Shown here one piece after another: positions 7,309-12,246 of a stretch of DNA of 12,246 nucleotides. The position numbers were made by a program, and so were the translations under genes. The stretch is from DASQDN01 sp035630195. Its GTDB lineage: Bacteria > Acidobacteriota > Terriglobia > Bryobacterales > Bryobacteraceae. The notes under the pieces are model-generated. The model had not been told where the DNA came from. It saw only the letters and a list, made by a program, of their open reading frames with translations, and did not search any database. The number at the start of each line of letters is the position of its first letter. Position 1 is the stretch's first letter. The DNA lies in contig DASQLD010000400.1 in NCBI GenBank assembly GCA_035630195.1, forward strand, positions 1 through 12,246, written 5' to 3'.

Positions 7309-8081
7309 ATCCTGTCGCGCTTACCATCGCCGGCTCAGACCCGAGCGGTGGAGCGGGCATTCAGGCGGATCTGAAAACATTTCATCGATTCGGAGTCTAC
7401 GGTGAGGCAGCGATCACGCTGCTTACGGTGCAAAATACCTTGCGGGTCAGTCAGGTCGTGATCATGGATCCCGCGCTTGTCACTGCCCAGATTGCGGCCG
7501 TTTTGGAAGATATTCCGCCCACAGCCGCCAAACTCGGCGCTCTTGGCGACCGAGCCGTTGTGGAGGCCGTCGCCGCAATCGCGCGATTGTCGTTCCACTT
7601 TCCCCTAGTAGTCGATCCAGTGATGATCAGCAAGCACGGGACCTACTTAATGACTGCCGATGCGAGAGAAGCGATGCTCCAGCAGATAGTCCCTGCAGCA
7701 TATCTGTTGACTCCAAATCTACATGAGGCTGCCGCTCTTACGAACCTCGAAGTTAAGACCCCCGATGACATGAAACGCGCCGGCGAGCAACTGCTGAAAG
7801 CTGGAGCAAACAATGTGCTTATCAAAGGTGGCCACCTGAAGGGTCCGGCGCTCGATCTTCTGTTTGCGGACGGCCGGATCTATGAATTCTGCTCGGATCG
7901 GATAGAGACTCCGAACACGCATGGTACCGGATGCACATACTCGGCGGCCATCACTGCCGGCTTGGCTCTTGGTCAGTCGCTCGTGGAAGCTGTCAAAAAT
8001 GGGAAGGACTTCATTACACGCGCGATTCGGACCCACCCCGGATTAGGGCGTGGGGCGGGTCCTGTGAACCATCACGCTTAG
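7305..8081 (+). CDS. thiD: Hydroxymethylpyrimidine/phosphomethylpyrimidine kinase (ThiD)
   Basis: Phosphorylates HMP and then HMP-P to HMP-PP for thiamine synthesis; cytosolic, ribokinase-like fold. The 258 residues match the family length. Motifs: N-terminal ALTIAGSDPSGGAGIQADLKTF (5-26), VQNTLRV (42-48), VVDPVMISKHG (102-112), LLTPNLHEA (134-142), LIKGGHL (172-178) and the anion-hole/catalytic THGTGCTYSAAI (205-216) with Cys 210. The start ATG overlaps the preceding stop as ATGA (7305-7308), so it is translationally coupled to the ASH-domain gene, an unexpected partner for a thiamine gene. No TPP riboswitch is seen near it. The stop overlaps the 3' end of the opposing moeZ by 4 nt. Confidence 0.96.
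   Translation: MNPVALTIAGSDPSGGAGIQADLKTFHRFGVYGEAAITLLTVQNTLRVSQVVIMDPALVTAQIAAVLEDIPPTAAKLGALGDRAVVEAVAAIARLSFHFPLVVDPVMISKHGTYLMTADAREAMLQQIVPAAYLLTPNLHEAAALTNLEVKTPDDMKRAGEQLLKAGANNVLIKGGHLKGPALDLLFADGRIYEFCSDRIETPNTHGTGCTYSAAITAGLALGQSLVEAVKNGKDFITRAIRTHPGLGRGAGPVNHHA
8029..8062. terminator. Stem-loop at the thiD/moeZ convergent junction
   Basis: GGACCC-A-CCCC (8029-8039) pairs with GGGG-C-GGGTCC (8052-8062): 10 pairs with one A/C mismatch and a 12-nt loop. It lies inside the end of thiD and begins 16 nt beyond the moeZ stop. No T-tract follows on either strand. It could help end the moeZ transcript where the two genes collide; the evidence is structural only. Confidence 0.25.
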
Positions 8082-9247
8082 TACTTGGGAACGCTCGGGT
8101 CGACCTTATCGCTCCAGGCGAGAATGCCACCCTTCATGTTGCGAACTCGCTTGAACCCGGACTGCTTGAGAAAATCGACAGCTTTGGCGCTGCGAACTCC
8201 GCTCTTACAGTGGGCGACAATCTCATCCGTCGTATTCAACTCATTTACGCGTTTCGGCAATTCGCCTAGCGGAATCAGCTTCGCAAAAGGAATGTTGCAG
8301 ATTTGGTGTTCATGCGTCTCGCGTACGTCGATTAGCACGAACGAATCGCCTCGATCGATCTTCTGCTTTACCTCGACGGGATCGATGTCTCCTGTTGTTT
8401 CCACAACTTCCTCCTGGCCCCGGCCCAGACCGCAAAATTCCTGGTAATCGATCAGCTTGGTAATGGTCGGATGATCGCCACATGCCGGGCATTCGGGATT
8501 GCGGCGCAGCTTCAACTCGCGGAAGCGCATTGCTAGCGCGTCGTATAGCATCAAGCGGCCAACCAAGGGCTCGCCTGTACCGAGAATCAACTTCACCGCT
8601 TCCGTCGCTTGCACCACGCCAATCAGTCCCGGAAGGATCCCGAGTACTCCGCCTTCTGCGCAACTCGGAACCAGACCTGGAGGGGGTGGCTCGGGATAGA
8701 GGCAACGATAACAAGGTCCGCCGGGATAGGCGAACACAGTCGCTTGCCCTTCGAAGCGGAAGATCGAGCCGTAAACGTTCGGCTTCTTCAAGAGCACGCA
8801 CGCGTCGTTGACAAGATAGCGAGTCGGGAAGTTGTCCGTCCCGTCCACTACCATGTCGTATTCCTTGAACAGTTCGAGCGCATTCTCGCTACTCAGCGCG
8901 ACATCGTACCGATCGATCTGCACATAAGGATTGATGTCGAGCATTGTTTCGGCCGCCGAATCCAGCTTCTTGCGACCGACATCCTTCGAGCCGTGGATGA
9001 TTTGCCGCTGCAGATTCGTGTGGTCAACCACGTCGAAATCGACCACGCCGATCCGTCCAACTCCTGCCGCCGCCAGATACATTCCGAGCGGCGCGCCAAG
9101 ACCACCGGCGCCGACCATCAACACCTTAGCCTGTTTCAGCTTGAGCTGCCCTTCCATACCGACTTCCGGCATGATCAGGTGGCGGCTATAGCGCAACACC
9201 TCTTCTTTCGAAAGAGTCGCCGGCGCGGTAGGAGCCTCAACCGCCAT
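8078..9247 (-). CDS. moeZ: ThiF/MoeB-type adenylyltransferase with C-terminal rhodanese domain (MoeZ-like)
   Basis: Adenylates the C-terminal glycine of a ubiquitin-like sulfur carrier and then transfers sulfur to make the thiocarboxylate. The 389-residue protein has an E1-like domain at about 14-260: nucleotide loop GAGGLG (46-51), DFDVVDHTNLQRQ (70-82, with Asp and Arg finger), DGTDNFPTRYLVND (135-148), zinc pairs CYRC (179/182) and CPAC (253/256), and the conserved Cys 196 in VPSC. A rhodanese domain (about 285-385) carries the active-site loop HCKSGVRS with Cys 347. The start at 9247 is chosen over an in-frame ATG at 9292 because GGAGGA at 9252-9257 sits 4 nt before it and residues before 9247 are non-conserved. 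It overlaps the carrier gene by 11 nt, and is the last gene of the cysM-mec-cysO-moeZ operon. It may also serve other carriers such as MoaD or ThiS. Confidence 0.95.
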   Translation of the reverse strand: MAVEAPTAPATLSKEEVLRYSRHLIMPEVGMEGQLKLKQAKVLMVGAGGLGAPLGMYLAAAGVGRIGVVDFDVVDHTNLQRQIIHGSKDVGRKKLDSAAETMLDINPYVQIDRYDVALSSENALELFKEYDMVVDGTDNFPTRYLVNDACVLLKKPNVYGSIFRFEGQATVFAYPGGPCYRCLYPEPPPPGLVPSCAEGGVLGILPGLIGVVQATEAVKLILGTGEPLVGRLMLYDALAMRFRELKLRRNPECPACGDHPTITKLIDYQEFCGLGRGQEEVVETTGDIDPVEVKQKIDRGDSFVLIDVRETHEHQICNIPFAKLIPLGELPKRVNELNTTDEIVAHCKSGVRSAKAVDFLKQSGFKRVRNMKGGILAWSDKVDPSVPKY

Positions 9248-9521
9248 AACTTCCTCCGGCGATGCTGGGAACGATGGACAAGGTGTCGCCATCCTTCACT
9301 GCCGTCTTGTCTTTGTCTAGGTAGCGGATGTCCTCGTCGTTCAAATACACGTTGACGAAGCTGCGCAGCTTTCCTTCATCATTGAAAAGATGCTTGCGCA
9401 GATCGCCGAACTGCGTCGTCAAGGCGGCGAGCACTTCGCCGACAGTGGCTCCGCTTAGCTCAACCGTATCCTTCTTGTCCGCGTATTGACGCAATGGAGT
9501 AGGAATCAAGACTTTGGCCAT
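9237..9521 (-). CDS. cysO: Ubiquitin-like sulfur carrier, CysO/MoaD/ThiS family
   Basis: A 94-residue beta-grasp protein whose C-terminal glycine is adenylated and thiocarboxylated to deliver sulfur. Conserved pieces: IPTPLRQY (6-13), VGEVLAAL (27-34), LRSFVNVYLNDEDIRYL (52-68) and DGDTLSIVPSIAGG (77-90). The VN.YLNDEDIR block and the neighbours cysM and mec fit CysO better than ThiS or MoaD. Known CysO ends in -AGG; this protein goes on with SYGG and so has two di-glycines (89-90 and 93-94). Either the last GG is the functional tail or the four extra residues are trimmed, as JAMM peptidases do for related carriers. The start is 16 nt inside the end of mec. The gga-gga codons of the first GG double as the moeZ ribosome site. 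Confidence 0.93.
   Translation of the reverse strand: MAKVLIPTPLRQYADKKDTVELSGATVGEVLAALTTQFGDLRKHLFNDEGKLRSFVNVYLNDEDIRYLDKDKTAVKDGDTLSIVPSIAGGSYGG
9252..9257 (-). promoter_or_regulatory. Shine-Dalgarno of moeZ inside the cysO di-glycine codons
   Basis: On the minus strand GGAGGA is followed by AGTT and then ATG (9247). The same six bases are codons 89-90 (Gly-Gly) of the carrier. This fixes the moeZ start and couples moeZ translation to that of cysO. Confidence 0.75.
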
Positions 9522-9931
9522 ATGAGTTCTTCTTTGTCCGCTTTTGTTTGGTCGGGATCGGGTAGAAAGCTATTGGCGTGATCAAATTCGCCATTCTTAA
9601 TCGAGAGAACGACAAATGAGTACCACGGGCAGGAATTTTCGAGATCGGTCTTCGAAAAGTATGCGTCACAATCGGGATGCGAATGGAAGATGCCGATGAG
9701 GTCGAGACCTCGACTTCTTGCCTCCGAGTCGGCGCGCAGCAGGTCTTCCTGACGAAGTTCGTAGCGAGCGCCCTGCTCTCCTGTAAACGCGTTCTCGAGT
9801 GGTACAGCCACACTCACAGCTTTCTGATCTCCGTCGATCGCGCCGATCATGGCGCCACAACATTCGTTTGGGTAAGTTTTCTTGGCGTGGGAGATCATCA
9901 CGTCCCAAGCGCCGGATTCGATGCTAATCAT
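9506..9931 (-). CDS. mec: JAMM/Mov34 metallopeptidase, Mec family (CysO-cysteine hydrolase)
   Basis: A zinc peptidase that in Mycobacterium releases cysteine from CysO-cysteine, regenerating the carrier. The 141 residues match a single MPN+ domain. The full JAMM set is present: Glu 23 in PNECCG, then HSHPDCDAYFSKTD, giving His 83, His 85, Ser 93 and Asp 96 (H-x-H-x7-S-x2-D). It should therefore be catalytic. It has no signal peptide and is cytosolic. The ATG at 9931 overlaps the cysM stop by 8 nt; no strong Shine-Dalgarno is seen, so translation probably couples to cysM. Its end overlaps cysO by 16 nt. Besides releasing cysteine it could trim the carrier tail after -AGG, a role known for JAMM partners of related carriers. 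The symbol is given by similarity and context. Confidence 0.92.
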   Translation of the reverse strand: MISIESGAWDVMISHAKKTYPNECCGAMIGAIDGDQKAVSVAVPLENAFTGEQGARYELRQEDLLRADSEARSRGLDLIGIFHSHPDCDAYFSKTDLENSCPWYSFVVLSIKNGEFDHANSFLPDPDQTKADKEELIWPKS

Positions 9932-10862
9932 CCCAGAAATGTTCGCTCAGATATTTGTCCGCGCCATCGCACTGAATCGTAACGATCACGCCACTTTTCA
10001 ACTCGCGCGCCAATTGAAGGGCGCCAACCACATTCGCGCCCGTCGAGATGCCTGCCAGAACCCCCTCTTCACGCGCCAGACGCCGCACCATCGCGTAGGC
10101 CTCGTCGGTGTCGATCCAGAGGTTTCCGTCCGGCAGCGACTCATCGTAGATGCCGGGCACAATCGCCGTGGGCATATGCTTCAGCCCTTCCAACCCATGA
10201 AATCCTGCATTCGGTTGAGCCGAATAGCATTTGACGTGCGGCGCATCTTCACGAAGCCGCCGCGTCACACCCATACAAGTTCCACTGGTGCCCATCGACG
10301 CGACAAAGTGTGTAAGCCGGCCTTCGGTTTGCTCCAGAATCTCGACACCCGTGGTCCGATAGTGTGCTTGCCAGTTCGCCGGATTGTTGTACTGGTCGGG
10401 GTAAAAGTAAGCGTTTGGGTTCGTTTGGTAAACAGCGCGACACTTCCGAATTGCCCCGTCAGACCCTTCCGCCGGATCGGTCAGGATAACTTCGGCTCCG
10501 TAGGCCTTTAGAATCCGCTTGCGTTCCATGGAGGCATTCGCAGGAAGGCAGAGCAGCACTTTGTACCCGCGCGCGGCTCCGATCATTGCGTAAGCGATAC
10601 CGGTGTTGCCGCTCGTAGAATCGAGGACTACTTTGTCCGGCGTGAGGAGCCCTTTACGCTCTCCGTCAAGGATCATGTTCAGCGCTGGGCGATCCTTCAC
10701 GGAACCGCCAGGATTTCGGGATTCGTCCTTGACAAAGATTTCGACGCCGGGTGTCGCCGCGCTGATTCGTTCCAGAAATACGAGAGGCGTGTTTCCGATT
10801 TGCGCGAGAAGAGAATTAGCAGACACGTCGGCGGCGCGACTGGGGTGCAACGCTGCGGGCAT
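9924..10862 (-). CDS. cysM: PLP-dependent cysteine synthase, CysM type
   Basis: A fold-type II PLP enzyme that makes the C-S bond of cysteine; in CysO systems it uses O-phosphoserine and thiocarboxylated CysO to yield CysO-cysteine. The 312 residues are typical. Motifs: IGNTPLV (22-28), PLP lysine K56 in NPGGSVKDRP, the substrate loop STSGNTG (82-88), the phosphate cradle GTSGT (191-195), GISTGAN (271-277) and CDGADKYLSE near the end. The frame extends to a TTG at 10883, but the ATG at 10862 is preferred since the extra seven residues are unconserved and the likely -10 lies there. Substrate preference (O-acetylserine or O-phosphoserine) cannot be read from sequence alone; the operon with mec, cysO and moeZ argues for O-phosphoserine and CysO. 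It is first in the operon. Confidence 0.94.
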   Translation of the reverse strand: MPAALHPSRAADVSANSLLAQIGNTPLVFLERISAATPGVEIFVKDESRNPGGSVKDRPALNMILDGERKGLLTPDKVVLDSTSGNTGIAYAMIGAARGYKVLLCLPANASMERKRILKAYGAEVILTDPAEGSDGAIRKCRAVYQTNPNAYFYPDQYNNPANWQAHYRTTGVEILEQTEGRLTHFVASMGTSGTCMGVTRRLREDAPHVKCYSAQPNAGFHGLEGLKHMPTAIVPGIYDESLPDGNLWIDTDEAYAMVRRLAREEGVLAGISTGANVVGALQLARELKSGVIVTIQCDGADKYLSEHFWDD

Positions 10863-10873
10863 GGAGTATCTCA

Positions 10874-10879
10874 ATTGTA
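10874..10879 (-). promoter_or_regulatory. Putative -10 element of the cysM operon
   Basis: TACAAT read on the minus strand ends 11 nt before ATG 10862, so the leader would be only a few bases. No clear -35 is visible. The intergenic space to the toxin gene is just 62 nt, so read-through from vapBC is the alternative. Confidence 0.35.
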
Positions 10880-10924
10880 CCAATCCCGATTCAGATAGAG
10901 GGGATTGACAGGTTTTGGATGCTC

Positions 10925-11391
10925 TTACGAGGCTTCAGGGTTCGGCGAACTTCGCGTTTGGGGAGCGGTCAGTATATCCAAGTGTTCCTGGCGTGCTCCG
11001 TCGACCGCTGCAAGTGGAATCGACTGATCGAATGTCACGAGTCGTCCTCGATTCGTAAGGGCCAATGCGAGGAGGTAGACGTCTGTAATCTGTCCAGCGC
11101 CTCGTATGAACTGAGGAAGAAAAATGCTGGAAGTAAGCGAGATCGTATCACCCCAGAAAGAGTGATCCGTCGCCGCCGTGGCGTTCCGAAGCCTCCGCGT
11201 GACTTCGGCGATGGATGTGCGGAGTCCAAGCGATTCTTTCGCGAGAACTCTAATGCAGCCATTCAGCGTGATTGGACAGGTTGCCCAGCCATACCCTCTA
11301 TTTTCCGCGAACCATTGATGAGCAACCGCATGGAATGGGTGGCTTGCACTCTCAAGGAGACAAGCACATTCACGTCCAGCAAAGATTGCAT
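10925..11391 (-). pseudogene. VapC-type PIN-domain toxin, split by a one-base frameshift
   Basis: VapC toxins are PIN-fold ribonucleases. The natural start is ATG 11391, which shares TGATG with the antitoxin stop and reads MQSLLDVNVLV, the canonical PIN N-terminus with its first catalytic Asp (residue 6). That frame ends at a stop at 11263-11265 after 42 residues. The rest of the toxin lies in the -1 frame: LLESASHPFHAVAHQWF, YGWATCPITLNGCIRVLA, ITDVYLLALA (catalytic Asp) and LVTFDQSIP (Asp), ending at 10925. Adding one C after GTC at about 11359 joins the halves into a full toxin of about 155 residues. A GTG at 11404 opens the second frame but yields a protein without the first Asp. As given, no active toxin can be made without frameshifting. 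A single missing base could equally be a sequence error. Confidence 0.85.
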
Positions 11392-11615
11392 CAATCGCCG
11401 TCACGCCAGGAGTTCAAAGTTTGTAGATCTGGATAGGGTGCTACAGGATTTCTTTCGACATAAACCTCAAAGCCGTTTCTGATGATCGGCTCTGCGGGCT
11501 CGATAGATCTCCTAAGCAGTTCCGACACAACCTTTCCCGTCGTAACCCCTCGCTCTCGCGCGATTCTCTCTGCGCGCTCAAGGAGATCATCGTCGATCTC
11601 GAGCGTTGCCATCAT
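11391..11615 (-). CDS. VapB-type ribbon-helix-helix antitoxin
   Basis: A 74-residue antitoxin. Residues 3-39 form the ribbon-helix-helix DNA-binding part: strand ATLEIDDDLL, helix ERAERIARERG, turn VTTGK, helix VVSELLRRSIE. The acidic/aromatic tail (NGFEVYVERNP...SWRDGD) would wrap the toxin. The sequence closely follows the pattern of antitoxins paired with PIN toxins of the WATCP type. It starts at ATG 11615 (a second ATG follows directly at 11612), 19 nt after the 3' end of tRNA-Ser on the same strand, and its stop overlaps the toxin ATG as TGATG. Such antitoxins usually repress their own promoter; TAGGAT at 11622-11627 is a possible -10. It is intact although the toxin frame is broken. 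Confidence 0.9.
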   Translation of the reverse strand: MMATLEIDDDLLERAERIARERGVTTGKVVSELLRRSIEPAEPIIRNGFEVYVERNPVAPYPDLQTLNSWRDGD

Positions 11616-11634
11616 AGCTAAATCCTAACAGGAA

Positions 11635-11724
11635 TGGCGGAGAGACAGGGATTCGAACCCTGGATAGAGTTTCCCCTATACACGCTTTCCAAGCGTGCGC
11701 CTTCAGCCACTCGGCCATCTCTCC
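11635..11724 (-). tRNA. tRNA-Ser(GGA)
   Basis: A 90-nt type II tRNA with encoded CCA (11635-11637). The acceptor stem GGAGAGA pairs with TCTCTCC and the discriminator is G73, as in serine tRNAs. The anticodon stem CACGC/GCGTG closes loop TTGGAAA, giving anticodon GGA (reads UCC, and UCU by wobble). A long variable arm (TATAGGGGAAACTCTA region) and the T arm CAGGG-TTCGAAT-CCCTG complete it. A36-A37-A38 makes it a possible MiaA substrate. vapB follows 19 nt downstream. Confidence 0.96.
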
Positions 11725-11822
11725 GCGCGTGTGGGCTGTCTGTATTCTAACAGGACTCCCTTGATGGCTGAGTTTCCAGATAAAATGCGAACCGCAGGCA
11801 ATCGCCGTCGTATACCGTTTTG

Positions 11823-12246
11823 ATGACCGGTTTCACATCAGACCTGAAATACGCCGCCCGGGCGCTCACGCGTACCCCGATGCTGACGACGGTAGCGGTA
11901 CTTTCCCTCGCTCTGGGCATTGGAGCCAACACTGCCATCTTTACTCTGCTTGACCAGTTACTATTGCGGCTTCTCCCGGTCAAGCAGCCCGAGCAGCTTG
12001 TAATGATCTGGTCTACTGGACCACACCTCGGCAATAACAACGGGTCGCGCGCGGCGTCCTATCCGATGTACCAGGACTTCGGCCAGAAAGCGGAGGCCTT
12101 TAGTCATGTGTTCTGTCGGTACGAGGCTGCGCTATCAATCAGCTTTGACGGCACGACCGAACGCATTGAGGCCGAGCTAGTCTCAGGCAACTACTTCCAA
12201 GCGTTATCCGTGGGTCCAGCGGTCGGGCGTGTATTTTCGCCGGAGG
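11823..12246 (+). CDS. ABC-transporter permease of the MacB/ADOP family, 5' fragment
   Basis: Only the first 141 residues are present; the gene runs off the right edge. The N-terminus TSDLKYAARALTRTPMLT followed by a hydrophobic helix (TVAVLSLALGIGANTAIFTLL, about 19-39) and then LPVKQPEQLVMI, PMYQDFG and ELVSGNYFQALSV...GRVF is the standard opening of the MacB_PCD-containing orphan permeases that are duplicated many times in Acidobacteria. Full proteins are about 800 residues with two four-helix units. They are inner-membrane proteins, with the substrate generally unknown. The start ATG 11823 overlaps the TGA of a 12-codon upstream frame (11785-11823) as TGATG. No ATPase partner is in the window. 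Confidence 0.93.
   Translation, partial: MTGFTSDLKYAARALTRTPMLTTVAVLSLALGIGANTAIFTLLDQLLLRLLPVKQPEQLVMIWSTGPHLGNNNGSRAASYPMYQDFGQKAEAFSHVFCRYEAALSISFDGTTERIEAELVSGNYFQALSVGPAVGRVFSPE

Noticed and set aside
7200..7330. TPP riboswitch expected near thiD
   Set aside because: No THI-box-like CTGAGA/ACCTGATC pattern precedes thiD, and the region is coding sequence of the upstream gene.
8609..9355. Long open frame (248 codons) on the + strand opposite moeZ
   Set aside because: It is fully antisense to moeZ and cysO, which carry all family motifs; its translation has no recognisable domain and its length follows from codon bias on the other strand.
9237..9521. Carrier as ThiS for thiamine, given thiD next door
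   Set aside because: thiD is in the opposing operon; no thiG, thiE or thiO is present, while cysM and mec flank the carrier, and its VN.YLNDEDIR block fits CysO better.
9882..10511. 209-codon + strand frame opposite cysM
   Set aside because: It is antisense to a clear PLP enzyme; no signal, motif or ribosome site.
10919..11482. 187-codon + strand frame opposite vapBC
   Set aside because: The opposite strand has strong VapB and PIN motifs; this frame has low-complexity, Arg/Ser-rich content without a domain.
11625..11724. Integrative-element attachment site at tRNA-Ser
   Set aside because: No repeat of the tRNA 3' end is found elsewhere in the window, and there is no integrase gene.

Overview
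The window looks like chromosomal DNA of an acidobacterium, probably from the Solibacter/Bryobacter side of the phylum. This is inference. It rests on the truncated MacB-type permease at the right edge, which resembles the orphan (ADOP) permeases expanded in that group, on the many small secreted and Ig-like proteins, and on the CysO/CysM/Mec/MoeZ set. Gene density is high: no gap reaches 300 bases. There is no CRISPR array, IS element or rRNA.

Left part (1-2900): the 3' portion of a GTP-dependent PEP carboxykinase gene (pckG), a convergent tRNA-Ala(GGC), miaA (tRNA prenyltransferase), and a small secreted protein followed by a strong GC hairpin.

Middle (2927-8081, all +): a TPR lipoprotein-like/secreted protein with a FlgO/TolB-N-like N-terminus, a PP2C-type phosphatase, then three exported proteins (an Ig-like protein with a C-terminal membrane helix, an unrecognised exported protein, and a protein with two ASH/HYDIN-type domains), ending with thiD (HMP/HMP-P kinase). 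From the phosphatase to thiD the genes are coupled by 4-nt stop/start overlaps. Two of these junctions are irregular: one has no canonical start where expected (ATA), and one is a clean ATGA start that goes out of frame at a T6 run inside the signal peptide.

Right part (8078-10862, all -): a compact operon reading cysM - mec - cysO - moeZ. This is the protein-thiocarboxylate route to cysteine known from Mycobacterium: MoeZ activates and sulfurates the CysO C-terminus, CysM forms CysO-cysteine, and the JAMM peptidase Mec releases cysteine. The CysO-like carrier has two di-glycines, -AGG-SYGG; the codons of the first one are also the Shine-Dalgarno of moeZ. thiD and moeZ are convergent and overlap by 4 nt.

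Far right (10925-12246): a vapBC-type toxin-antitoxin module immediately downstream of tRNA-Ser(GGA). The antitoxin is intact but the toxin is split by a one-base frameshift after its first catalytic Asp. A 5' fragment of an ADOP/MacB-family permease gene runs off the right edge. Both frame problems would be repaired by one added base in or next to a run of the same base (T or C), so sequence error must be excluded before any biological reading.
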